From positions 1-64,000 of the forward strand of contig JBBECD010000204.1 of the NCBI GenBank assembly GCA_040881995.1: a DNA stretch of 64,000 nt. The letters run 5' to 3'. The notes below the pieces were generated by a model. That model saw only the letters and a list, made by a program, of their open reading frames with translations, did not search any database and was not told the DNA's origin. Source of the DNA: JAQCEJ01 sp040881995 (GTDB taxonomy: Bacteria; Planctomycetota; Planctomycetia; Planctomycetales; Planctomycetaceae). A program made the translations under genes and the position numbers. The stretch's first letter is position 1. Every line of letters starts with the position of its first letter. Positions 1-7,416 of this stretch are shown one piece after another.

Positions 1-33
1 CCGCGAACGCGGCGGCAGCGATAAATGACGAGC

Positions 34-73
34 GCTATCGCCGCGTTCGCGGCTCGGCGGTTCGCGGGGACTC
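34..73. repeat. Dispersed GC-rich repeat, copy 1
   Basis: A 40-bp stretch that starts gctatcgccgcgttcgcggc recurs almost unchanged at 8228-8267 in the same orientation. It is a dispersed non-coding repeat. The rest of 1-220 holds no gene that I can support. Confidence 0.7.
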
Positions 74-220
74 GATTCCCTGGGCTGACGCCCAGGGCTA
101 CATGCTGCGGCCGCTATCGCGGCCAGAAGAACGACGGCGGTTTCACCCTCAATGTGCGGCGCACTGCGCTCTTTACCAGCGCAAAAATCGCGATTTAGTG
201 CGATTTCATGCCCCTAAAGG

Positions 221-505
221 CGCGAAATGGTCACCAAAAAGTGTGCATTGCAGCGCGAAAACGTCGCATTGCGACGCGAAAACGACACTTTGATGGCACT
301 TTGCAACGCAAAAACGGGACTTTGAGGGCACTTTGCAGCGCGAAAACGGGACTTTGTAGCGCGAAGTCACTGACTCGCAGCGCGAAAACGCCAACTCGCG
401 ACGCGAAAGCGGTCACTCGCAGCGCGAAAGCGGTCACTCGCAGCGCGAAAACAGTCACTCGCAGCGCGAAAACAGCCACTCGCAGCGCGAAGACGCCGAC
501 TCGCG
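221..505. repeat. Helically phased cgcgaa box array (21-bp unit)
   Basis: The box cgcgaa begins at 221, 254, 275, 307 (as cgcaaa), 339, 360, 381, 402, 423, 444, 465 and 486. From 339 onward every step is exactly 21 bp. The earlier steps are 33, 21, 32 and 32 bp, close to two or three helical turns. The core unit reads cactcgcagcgcgaaagcgg. Because 21 is a multiple of three, several frames stay open across it and give false proteins with seven-residue repeats. Constant face-of-helix spacing suggests an array of protein-binding sites or a curved segment. A related cluster on the opposite strand lies at 24999-25075. Confidence 0.85.
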
Positions 506-588
506 CTCACTTGGCGCTGGTTTCGCGCGCGGTCCGTTTCGGCGGTCTTTCGATTCCATTTCGGTTTTTGGATCCGTTAATGAGTGAG

Positions 589-617
589 TTGACAGCCCCT
601 AGGGCCACTGGTGTAAT
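589..617 (+). promoter_or_regulatory. Sigma-70 type promoter for the PEP-CTERM gene
   Basis: A perfect -35 box TTGACA (589-594) is followed by a 17-bp spacer and TGTAAT (612-617), five of six bases of the -10 consensus. Transcription would start near 624, leaving a leader of about 78 nt before the ATG at 702. The same box pair with the same spacer occurs at 7315-7343 and 7964-7992 on the minus strand. Confidence 0.7.
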
Positions 618-701
618 GGTGCATGATCGGGAATTCATATCTGATGTCCCATACACACCGAGACTGCTCGAAGGCAACATTCACCACGGGAGGCCACGCT
701 G

Positions 702-1376
702 ATGAATTGCTACAAGATTTTCGCACTTCTCATAACAACTTTCGGAATGATGGCGACCAGTAGCGATGCAAGCGCAAATCTCGTCGTCAACGGCGGGTTC
801 GAAGAGCCGGCGTTCAATGGCGAATGGACCATCTTCGACTCCGTCCCCGGCTGGCACTGGGACGGCGATTATCCCATCGAAATTCTTCGCGATCTGAACA
901 ACTTCAAAGGCTGGGTTCCGTACGAAGGCCGGCAGTACATGGAGGCCACCAGCATCGAAGACTTATACCAATACGTCCCGACGATGCCCGGTTATCACTA
1001 CGTCCTGAGCTATGCGTATTCGCCGAGACCGTCAACCGAGCTTTCGCCCGTCGTCGACAATCCGCTCGACGTCTACTGGAACGGCCAACTCGTCGCCTCG
1101 CACAACACGTTAAGCACCGGCGTGACGTACAACCAGTGGACCGTTTACTCGTACGAGGTTATCGCGTCATCGAGTTCCACGCTGCTTCAATTCAAATCCC
1201 AACGGCTTGGCGTGGGAACTTTTCTTGATGACATTCGCCTCGAAGAAACCGCGACGCAACCGGTGCCAGAACCGTCTGCGGTGGCGGGCGTGCTTAGTTT
1301 GTTGATTGCTGCCATCGCCGTTCGCTCGCTGATGTGGCGACGCCAGATGGTAGAAAGGGGAGTCCCGTCATGCTGA
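702..1376 (+). CDS. PEP-CTERM secreted protein, DUF642-like
   Basis: This 224-residue protein has an N-terminal signal peptide (about residues 1-25) and then the sequence NLVVNGGFEEP, which resembles the start of DUF642-type carbohydrate-binding beta-sandwiches. The C-terminus has the sorting tag PEPSAVAG, a hydrophobic helix and a basic MWRRQ end, so it should be processed by an exosortase and delivered to the envelope or outside. The ATG follows gggaggccacgctg, a good ribosome-binding site, and a strong promoter lies upstream. The stop overlaps the start of a broken second secreted gene, ATGCTGA at 1370-1376. The substrate is unknown. Confident for PEP-CTERM, moderate for DUF642. Confidence 0.85.
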   Translation: MNCYKIFALLITTFGMMATSSDASANLVVNGGFEEPAFNGEWTIFDSVPGWHWDGDYPIEILRDLNNFKGWVPYEGRQYMEATSIEDLYQYVPTMPGYHYVLSYAYSPRPSTELSPVVDNPLDVYWNGQLVASHNTLSTGVTYNQWTVYSYEVIASSSSTLLQFKSQRLGVGTFLDDIRLEETATQPVPEPSAVAGVLSLLIAAIAVRSLMWRRQMVERGVPSC

Positions 1377-1571
1377 AGTTCCAGACCATATTGAAAGTCG
1401 TAATCCCGGCAACGAACTTATGTTGTTCCATCCTGGTCGGAATAATACTGATGCAAAGCACATGCGGCCAGAGCCAACACGATCGCCGTTTACACGGACA
1501 ACTTCCATGACACTGAATCTTTGGCAGCCGGAGTTTTCGGGTGGACTTTCCGGCGTGACGGCGATGGCTAA
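1370..1571 (+). pseudogene. Frameshifted remnant of a secreted protein gene
   Basis: An ATG at 1370, behind the ribosome-binding site gaaagggg and overlapping the upstream stop codon, opens a signal-peptide-like sequence (MLKFQTILKVVIP followed by a hydrophobic stretch). That frame ends after 46 residues. Near 1470 the next reading frame continues with IAVYTDNFHDTESLAAGVFG, typical of the first residues of a mature secreted protein, until TAA at 1569-1571. The simplest reading is a translationally coupled secreted gene broken by a frameshift and then truncated. It could also be a real 46-residue peptide. Confidence 0.5.
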
Positions 1572-1625
1572 TATCGCGACGTATATCGGACGATCGATTC
1601 AGTACCAGCCGTAATGAGGAATTCT

Positions 1626-2447
1626 ATGGGACTATTTGATCAAAATCTCCTCCTCGAACAGCTTGGGGATCCATATACAAACGCGGTTGTTGCTCGCTTT
1701 CATCGCTTTGCCTTTGTGCCAAACGACGTTGTCGACGGACTATCTCAAGATGCTCTCCACCAGGATTGGGGCCGAGAAAACTATGCTCTCAAGTTTTATC
1801 TATCGGTAGTTGTGCCGTGGAGCATTGAACAGGGTGATTACACTCACAGTCACAATCAATTATATGTTACAGCTGGGCATTTGCAGACGCGCTATGGAAC
1901 GCCTCTCTACCTCGTCTTCGAACGAAACGTCCAGTCTGGTCGCCAGCCGTGGGTTCTCCGTATAGCGGGTTCGCAAATAAGCGCGCCTGAATTGCCGATT
2001 CCGCCAGAGATCCCCTTGCCAGCTCAGATTCCGTTGGGGGCTGAAATTGTAATGATGCACGATCACATTCTTTCCGACCACCCAGATCGCATCCCGTTCC
2101 TTGCCGAAACACCGCGTGTAGCTCAAATGTGCGCAATCAGCGGAGCCGTACAGTGGTCGCTCAATCGTAATCTGGAGTTTTCATACTGGTATTATGGGAA
2201 AATGCACCATCTGGTCCCACTGTATCTGCAGTCTCGTGAGGACATAACTTGTGCGCCCGACGCAATCGCACCAATTCAAATAAATCGCGACAATTTACTC
2301 GTGAGAACCGTCTTAAAGCCGCACATGCCATACGCAAAGGCGAGAGTTGCTGTAAAGCGGCATGATCAGCTACCGCCTTGGTTATTGGCGGCATGGTCTG
2401 AATTTGCGGAACGATTATCCGAGAGCGAAATTGAGGATTTAGAATAA
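1626..2447 (+). CDS. Hypothetical protein
   Basis: This 273-residue soluble protein was not recognised. The start at 1626 (MGLFDQ) is preferred over 1614 because GAGG lies at the right distance in front of it. It has no signal peptide or membrane segment. The middle is proline-rich (PELPIPPEIPLPAQIPLG), and the C-terminus is acidic (SESEIEDLE). Base composition is clearly more AT-rich than the ATPase and polA regions, and the next two genes share this, so the block may have been acquired horizontally. It could be part of a defence or toxin module with 2501-3752, but nothing in the sequence proves that. Confidence 0.6.
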   Translation: MGLFDQNLLLEQLGDPYTNAVVARFHRFAFVPNDVVDGLSQDALHQDWGRENYALKFYLSVVVPWSIEQGDYTHSHNQLYVTAGHLQTRYGTPLYLVFERNVQSGRQPWVLRIAGSQISAPELPIPPEIPLPAQIPLGAEIVMMHDHILSDHPDRIPFLAETPRVAQMCAISGAVQWSLNRNLEFSYWYYGKMHHLVPLYLQSREDITCAPDAIAPIQINRDNLLVRTVLKPHMPYAKARVAVKRHDQLPPWLLAAWSEFAERLSESEIEDLE

Positions 2448-2500
2448 CATCGTACTACGCCGAAACCATTCGATGCTATTGCATCTTGGAGTCGATCGCT

Positions 2501-3094
2501 ATGCCTGATCAGGAAATGCCCCTTTCGGTTTGTACGGAAACCTACCCCATCATGCTCCTTAAGGACGCGATCTATCTCGTGAAAGAGGCGGAAGCTGGTC
2601 GCGCGAAGAGAGCCGACAATCGTGAGATACCCTCACCGATGGAGCGAGCAGCGGCACGCGCAGCAATATTTACAGCCTTCAATTTGCTTGAAGGTCTGCT
2701 GATTGAATTGACGCAGAAAAGGATCAGCAATGGTCCCACTAAATGCTCTCATTGTAATGAGACGATCCTTGAGGAGCTAAAGTCCGCACGCGCAAGCGTC
2801 TCTCGAACGATTACGGAATGGCCGCTAACGGTCTTAGGAGTATGCATCGCTGGCATGGCTGAGTTTGGCAAATTCAAGGAAATACGTATTCTACGAAACC
2901 ATCTTATTCATCCAAAACTTGAGACCCAGGCAAACAGTGAGCGAACTCAGGATGATCTATTGAAAGAGTGCAATTCTCAGCGATGTAAGCAAGTGCTTTA
3001 TGAAATTGTCCGAATGTGCAACGTGCTCTACACTGTGTACGGACAAAGTGTCCCGCAAGAGTTCTGCAATGTTCTCAATGATATGAAGCCGTGA
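2501..3094 (+). CDS. HEPN-like protein with a CxxC motif
   Basis: This 197-residue, mostly alpha-helical protein starts at ATG 2501, which has GGAG nine bases upstream; a TTG at 2486 is the alternative. Two features stand out. CSHCNETI in the middle is a single CxxC that could bind zinc as a dimer or with other residues. Later, RILRNHLIHPK contains R-x4-H, the catalytic-type motif of HEPN ribonucleases found in toxins and phage-defence proteins. HEPN membership is inferred from that motif and helical character, not from a profile search. The gene sits 53 bases after the unknown 1626 gene and before a nuclease-like gene. Confidence 0.55.
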   Translation: MPDQEMPLSVCTETYPIMLLKDAIYLVKEAEAGRAKRADNREIPSPMERAAARAAIFTAFNLLEGLLIELTQKRISNGPTKCSHCNETILEELKSARASVSRTITEWPLTVLGVCIAGMAEFGKFKEIRILRNHLIHPKLETQANSERTQDDLLKECNSQRCKQVLYEIVRMCNVLYTVYGQSVPQEFCNVLNDMKP

Positions 3095-3200
3095 TCCAGT
3101 TATTCCTATCTGCGGGTGGGATTGACGCTTTCCTCGCCGCTCTTTATGCAGCTCATTAGCCGCTTCTAAGTTCTTCGGCCGACTGAAGGCGGAGCCCCGA

Positions 3201-3752
3201 ATGCCAAACCAGCAACGATTGCGAAATCAAATCATCAAGGCCTGGCATGCGACGATTTCGAAAGCGTATCCAGAGCGACTGATTAACTCCGAGCGCGGAT
3301 TGCAGGTGCATCTCTGCCGGCATCTTTTCGATGCATTCGAAAGCGATGATTGCCGCATCTTCATCGAGCCGTGCTTCCGAGACGCTCAAGGGTCGCGTTC
3401 GCCTGACATGGTGATTTGCGACAGCCAAAACATCATTGGCATCATCGAGTTGAAATACATGCCGCGAAAGCCTCCGAAATACAAGAAGGATCTCAGAACC
3501 TTAAATTGGTTCGTCGAATCCGCCGACACCGTTGTTCTCTCGAACCACCGTTACTTCGGTATCGATACATTCCCAATGCAAAACTATAAAGTCGCCGACG
3601 ACGCCGTATTGTGCTGGGGTGGCGTGTATTGTGGGCCGCGGGTCAAGATCGAAGAACACGAACTTGCTCGATCTTTGGGCTCACGCTTTCTCTGCCTGCA
3701 TGCCGTTACTAGCGCCGAGCAAGCGCCCGAGATTTTTCCCGCATCATGCTAA
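3201..3752 (+). CDS. PD-(D/E)XK nuclease-fold protein
   Basis: The 183-residue protein contains SPDMVICDSQNIIGIIELKY, which fits the PD-(D/E)XK active-site pattern: PD on one strand and the E-x-K of ELK on the next, spaced as in restriction-endonuclease-like folds. A glutamate further upstream (INSERGLQVHL) could complete the site. The ATG at 3201 has GGAG in the preceding bases. It is the last plus-strand gene before a convergent DUF1501 gene, with a hairpin terminator between them. It might be a nuclease effector of a defence unit with the HEPN-like gene upstream, or a single-domain protein of unknown role. Confidence 0.65.
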   Translation: MPNQQRLRNQIIKAWHATISKAYPERLINSERGLQVHLCRHLFDAFESDDCRIFIEPCFRDAQGSRSPDMVICDSQNIIGIIELKYMPRKPPKYKKDLRTLNWFVESADTVVLSNHRYFGIDTFPMQNYKVADDAVLCWGGVYCGPRVKIEEHELARSLGSRFLCLHAVTSAEQAPEIFPASC

Positions 3753-3786
3753 GTAAATCGCGTCCGTCGTTTCCGATCGAAGACCC

Positions 3787-3811
3787 GGCGGGGGTAAACC
3801 CCGCCGCTCTT
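3787..3811. terminator. Bidirectional hairpin terminator
   Basis: The stem ggcgggg / ccccgcc with a short gtaaa loop is followed by gctctttg. It lies between the convergent ends of the nuclease-like gene (3752) and the DUF1501 gene (3848). Confidence 0.55.
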
Positions 3812-3847
3812 TGATTACGACGTTCCCGGCGGGAGAGGGTTTGGGCA

Positions 3848-5311
3848 TCACGCCAAAATCGGCTTCACCACATTCCCATGCACGTCGGTTAGCCGATAAT
3901 ACCGGCCTTGGAATTTGAACGTCAGCTTGGTGTGGTCGATGCCCAGGCAGTGCAGCATCGTGGCGTGCAGGTCGTGGACGTGGACGGGATCTTTGACGAT
4001 GTTATAGCTGAAATCGTCGGTCTCGCCGTAGGTCATGCCGGGCTTGATGCCGCCGCCGGCGAGCCAGAACGTGAAGCAGCGCGGGTGATGGTCGCGGCCG
4101 TAATCGTCGGGCGTCAGCGTTCCCTGGCAATAGACCGTGCGGCCGAATTCGCCTCCCCAGATCACCAGCGTGTCATCCAACATGCCGCGCTGTTTGAGGT
4201 CGTTGATGAGCGCGGCGGCGGGCTGATCGATGTCTCGCGCCTGACCGGCGATCCCCTTCGGCAAATTGAGATGCTGATCCCAACCGCGGTGAAACAGTTG
4301 CACGAAGCGCACGCCTCGCTCCACGAGACGGCGTGCCAGCAAGCAGTTATACGCGAACGAGCCGGGTCTCGTCGCCTCGGGGCCGTACATGTCCAGCGTC
4401 TCGCGCGTCTCTTGTGCGATATCGGTTAGCTCTGGAACCGACGTCTGCATGCGATAAGCCAATTCATACTGGCTGATGCGCGTGGCGATTTCGGGGTCGC
4501 CGTAATCTTCGAGCTTGAGCTGATTGAGGGCCGAGAGATCGTCGAGCATCCGCCGCCGCGTGCCGGCATCGACCCCCGGCGGATTGTTGAGATACAACAC
4601 CGGCTCGCCGACCGAGCGGAATTTCACCCCCTGATACCGCGACGGCAGGAAACCGCTCCCCCACAAGCGATCGTACAACGGCTGATCGTTGGGGTTGCCG
4701 GTGCCGATCGAGATCATCGTCACGAACGCCGGCAGGTCTTCGTTTTCGCTTCCCAAGCCGTACGAAGCCCAGGCTCCCATGCTCGGGCGGCCGGCGAGTT
4801 GTGCGCCGGTCTGAAAGAACGTCACCGCCGGGTCGTGATTGATCGCCTCGGTGTGTATCGTCTTGATGAAGCAGATATCGTCGGCGACCTTGCCGATGTG
4901 CGGCAAGAGTTCGCTGAGCCAGGCTCCCGATTCGCCGTGCTGCGAGAATTTGAATTTGCTCGGCGCGATCGGGAACTTGGTTTGCTGGGCCGTCATGCCG
5001 GTGAGCCGCTGTCCCTTGCGGACCGAATCGGGCAAATCGACGCCGCGCATCTCGGCGAGTTTCGGTTTGTGCTCGTAGAGATCAAGCTGCGACGGAGCCC
5101 CGGACTGAAACAAATAAATCACCCGCTTCGCCCGCGGCATGAAATTCGGAAACCCCGGCTGCCCGGTCTCGGCGGATGCCGAGTTCCGCCGTTCGTCCTG
5201 CTGGAGCAAACTCGCCAGCGCAGCAGTGCCGAGCCCGAGTTTGCCGAGAAATTGGCGTCGGGCGAGGTTGATGGCGGGGACGGGCTCGGCGTTCTGCGTC
5301 TGTTGAAACAT
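3848..5311 (-). CDS. DUF1501 domain-containing protein (Tat-exported)
   Basis: This 487-residue protein has a twin-arginine signal (LARRQFLGKLGLGTAAL) and the full DUF1501 body, a sulfatase/phosphatase-superfamily-like fold very abundant in planctomycetes. Typical stretches are HEPAINHDP-like and VIWGGEFGRT, plus the C-terminal HATMLHCLGIDH. The biochemical role of DUF1501 is unproven; planctomycete copies are usually paired with a DUF1549/DUF1553 (cytochrome-like PSD1) gene directly upstream. Here no such partner is present: upstream is a 195-bp gap and then a TIR gene. Length is normal for the family. Family assignment is firm; function is open. Confidence 0.93.
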   Translation of the reverse strand: MFQQTQNAEPVPAINLARRQFLGKLGLGTAALASLLQQDERRNSASAETGQPGFPNFMPRAKRVIYLFQSGAPSQLDLYEHKPKLAEMRGVDLPDSVRKGQRLTGMTAQQTKFPIAPSKFKFSQHGESGAWLSELLPHIGKVADDICFIKTIHTEAINHDPAVTFFQTGAQLAGRPSMGAWASYGLGSENEDLPAFVTMISIGTGNPNDQPLYDRLWGSGFLPSRYQGVKFRSVGEPVLYLNNPPGVDAGTRRRMLDDLSALNQLKLEDYGDPEIATRISQYELAYRMQTSVPELTDIAQETRETLDMYGPEATRPGSFAYNCLLARRLVERGVRFVQLFHRGWDQHLNLPKGIAGQARDIDQPAAALINDLKQRGMLDDTLVIWGGEFGRTVYCQGTLTPDDYGRDHHPRCFTFWLAGGGIKPGMTYGETDDFSYNIVKDPVHVHDLHATMLHCLGIDHTKLTFKFQGRYYRLTDVHGNVVKPILA

Positions 5312-5420
5312 GATAACTCTCCCGGACAGGATTGCGAGACGGCGTTTTGCTGACGTTCAGCATATCCGACCGGGGGGGAGGATGTCAAAGAATGGGGGCG
5401 AGTGGTCCGGCGTAACGCTG

Positions 5421-5497
5421 ATTTAACCTGCGTTTTGGCTGGCGCGAGCCTTGCGAATGCAAGGGTCATGACGGCCAAATAAGTCAGGTTGAAATCA
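5421..5497. repeat. Structured inverted repeat after the TIR stop codon
   Basis: Ten bases past the TIR stop, AACCTG...TTTTGGC (5425-5439) can pair with GCCAAAT...CAGGTT (5474-5490), leaving a small internal loop. An inner hairpin ccttgc/gcaagg lies at 5449-5464. The outer edge ATTTAAC at 5421-5427 fits the integron R''-box pattern RYYYAAC; the opposite edge GTTGAAA misses one position of GTTRRRY. It may be a degenerate attC site or only a transcription terminator. Confidence 0.35.
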
Positions 5498-5506
5498 ATG
5501 CTAGAT

Positions 5507-6373
5507 TCATGTCCCATAGTATTTTGTGCTAAAACCTATCGATATTGGTGCGGTATCGTAAGCACACAATACCATGATCTGAATTCTATTGCGGTGATCG
5601 GAATATACGTAAGAGAATGTTTGACTTCTGTCCAACGACAATTCTGCTGGATTAATACTGACCGATCCGAGAATGGCCTCGGGATCAAATACTTGATTCT
5701 GGTAGTGAGGGGCTGTCCTTTTGAGTTCTAGGTCAATAAAAGTGATGAAATTGCCTTCTGCCTCAAGCAACATCCGACAGTCATCATTCTCGACAATGAT
5801 ATTGCCTACCTCGTTGGGAGTTCCGCCAACTTCTGTGGCTGCTCTATCGACGGTCATCCCCAAGTATTGGAATGGTCGATGAAACGGCCTGGACAATATT
5901 CGAAGATTGGATTCAATTGCCCTGTTGGTTGAGTCAAACAAGCTGCTCGAGTTTCTCTCGAAAACAGATTTGTTGAAAACTATTCCGATGCTCCTAAGAA
6001 GTTCGCGAAAGGCGTCGACATAGTTCTTCCCTTCCGAAAAATCAGCGTACTTCTTTCCGAGGAGAAATCCAGGGAGGTCACATCTCTTGTACATCAATGG
6101 CAAAACCTTGACTCTTCTGTTGTAGATCTCCTGATTCATTGCAACATCAACCTCACGTTGCACCCAAGGCGATGCTACTGAGTCCGGCGACAGAATGACA
6201 GCCAGGTATTCCATCTCATCGATACCTAATCTGATTTTCTCGATCAATGATTCTCCGACTTTTATTTCTGCTTCATCCAGCCAAGTTTTTACCCCATGGG
6301 CTTCGAGATCGAGAGAGAGCTTTCTGACAAAATCCTTGTCATTGGTGTTATGTGAAAGAAAGATACCACTCAT
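5507..6373 (-). CDS. TIR-domain protein with uncharacterised C-terminal domain
   Basis: Residues 1-130 form a bacterial TIR domain: the opening GIFLSHNTNDKDFVRKL, then ILSPDSVASPWVQREVDVAM with the catalytic-position Glu74, and VLPLMYKRCDLPGFL. Bacterial TIR domains commonly cleave NAD+ or make signalling nucleotides in antiphage systems. Residues 150-288 form a separate, beta-rich domain (GNIIVENDDCRMLLEAEGNF) that I do not recognise and that may sense or oligomerise. The gene is clearly more AT-rich than its neighbours. Its ATG lies 34 bases from an attC-like site, so it looks like a mobile gene cassette. TIR call firm; role in defence is inference. Confidence 0.88.
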   Translation of the reverse strand: MSGIFLSHNTNDKDFVRKLSLDLEAHGVKTWLDEAEIKVGESLIEKIRLGIDEMEYLAVILSPDSVASPWVQREVDVAMNQEIYNRRVKVLPLMYKRCDLPGFLLGKKYADFSEGKNYVDAFRELLRSIGIVFNKSVFERNSSSLFDSTNRAIESNLRILSRPFHRPFQYLGMTVDRAATEVGGTPNEVGNIIVENDDCRMLLEAEGNFITFIDLELKRTAPHYQNQVFDPEAILGSVSINPAELSLDRSQTFSYVYSDHRNRIQIMVLCAYDTAPISIGFSTKYYGT

Positions 6374-6407
6374 TTTTTCTACTCTTGAAAACTCTGCCCG
6401 AAGGTCA

Positions 6408-6499
6408 ATCTAATGACTGCGTTCACCGGGCCGCGGCGAACGACATTGAAGTCAGAAACCGCGCGGCCCGCGGCTCCGTGTGCAACGCTTTGTTATCCC
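6408..6499 (-). other. Integron attC-like site upstream of the TIR gene
   Basis: Read on the minus strand, the site begins GGGATAACAAAGCGTTGCAC (TAAC core of the R'' box) and ends at ATTAGAT, six of seven bases of the R' box GTTRRRY. The arms 6488-6468 and 6436-6419 form an 18-bp stem in which only one strand carries single-base bulges (G, A, A). Such extrahelical bases are the hallmark that integron integrases use to recognise folded attC DNA. The first base of R' is A instead of the cleaved G, so the site may be inactive. No integrase gene is in the window. Confidence 0.6.
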
Positions 6500-6515
6500 C
6501 GTTGCAGTTGAGTAG

Positions 6516-6612
6516 GGCAGGCTCCGGCCTGCCGTCCTCTTTAACTACCCGTTCGCAAAATTTTTCCGTGATGGAATATTTTGGCAAAAGGGAAGGCATG
6601 CGGGAGCATGCC
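6516..6612. repeat. Two short palindromes
   Basis: GGCAGG-ctccgg-CCTGCC (6516-6533) and GGCATG-cgggag-CATGCC (6595-6612) have the same stem and loop lengths, six bases each. They look like members of one dispersed palindrome family. The remaining sequence between 6374 and 6747 has no convincing gene. Confidence 0.6.
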
Positions 6613-6747
6613 CTACAGGACTGAAAATCCATCAGGTTTGAAATTCATGATGAATGCGGAACCCACAGGTTCCTTCTTGTACGACGGGCGGCGGCGAGGT
6701 GCCGAAAACTCGTCGTTGCAGGCATTTCGCCAGCGGCACCAACCGAA

Positions 6748-7146
6748 TCATCTGCGTTTGACAAAATCGCTCGCTACAAAACAAGCCTCGTCGGCATGCA
6801 CACCCTCGGATATGCGCACTTCATATGTGAAGACGCCTGGATCGATCACATGACACTTGGTTCCGCTCGGAACAGTCCAAGCCGAACCATCTAAGATCAT
6901 TTTACCAACGCCCGCCCCGTCTTTGGCAACCGACAGCTGAGTTAAGCGATCGAGTGCCTCTTCGGAGATTGCCACTAGTACGTCGCCGCCGTTCGATACT
7001 CGCAGGACGCCGCTTTCCCCGATTGAAGGTCGGCTTCCGGACGAAGAGGAATCTTTGTTGCTGCTGAAAAAACTGGTTATGACTACGATCATGAGAATGG
7101 CAAGGCAACCTATTCCACACCCATTCGCCGTCTGAGTTTGCTTCAT
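6748..7146 (-). CDS. Small membrane-anchored protein, unknown
   Basis: The start is placed at 7146 (MKQTQT), where GAGGAAAC lies just upstream; this gives 132 residues. An N-terminal membrane segment (GCGIGCLAILMIVVITSFF) is followed by a serine-rich linker and a small domain containing VPSGTKCHVID and EVRISEGVHADEACFVASDF, which reads like a compact SH3-like beta-barrel exposed outside the membrane. I do not recognise the family. The gene is preceded by a fragment of another small gene and by one copy of the duplicated promoter at 7315-7343. Confidence 0.6.
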   Translation of the reverse strand: MKQTQTANGCGIGCLAILMIVVITSFFSSNKDSSSSGSRPSIGESGVLRVSNGGDVLVAISEEALDRLTQLSVAKDGAGVGKMILDGSAWTVPSGTKCHVIDPGVFTYEVRISEGVHADEACFVASDFVKRR

Positions 7147-7225
7147 TTTTTGTTTCCTCGCTTTCCAGCGGATCGTCGGGACGAAGAACTTCCCCATCGA
7201 AGACGGCATCGATTTTCTTGATCAT
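7145..7225 (-). pseudogene. Fragment resembling an AF2212/DUF104-type antitoxin
   Basis: The peptide MIKKIDAVFDGEVLRPDDPL matches the usual opening of the small AF2212-like (DUF104) antitoxin proteins. After about 27 residues the family pattern is lost and the frame runs into the next gene's start region. It looks like a truncated remnant; it could instead be a short upstream peptide, since it lies directly downstream of a good promoter. Confidence 0.4.
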
Positions 7226-7314
7226 GATCAGTTCTTAATGTCGTAGAGAAGCGGCGAGATCGTGAGAACCGTTCTGCAAGTGCCGAATCGCCACTTGCAC
7301 GAAAGTCTGTAAAC

Positions 7315-7343
7315 ATTACATCACTGCCGCACGCATTTGTCAA
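7315..7343 (-). promoter_or_regulatory. Sigma-70 type promoter, duplicated copy A
   Basis: On the minus strand TTGACA (7343-7338), a 17-bp spacer and TGTAAT (7320-7315) form a near-consensus promoter for the small membrane protein region. About 60 bp around it, from cgttccctcc to gtaatgtttac, are repeated at 7957-8020. Confidence 0.65.
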
Positions 7344-7416
7344 TTCGGCGTGTCGACCTGGAGGGAACGCAGCGATTCGCCGATGGTTGAGCGTTTGCGA
7401 AACCACCGGAACCGGC

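Noticed and set aside
221..505. CRISPR-like array
   Set aside because: Units are 21 bp with no unique spacers, and there are no cas genes.
208..702. A 164-residue open frame with seven-residue repeats (RSAKAVT)
   Set aside because: It is a by-product of the 21-bp repeat; other frames and the minus strand are open too, and it runs through the promoter of the next gene. No ribosome-binding site or conserved fold.
6423..6632. A 69-residue open frame on the minus strand
   Set aside because: It consists of the attC-like stem and two palindromes; not a protein.
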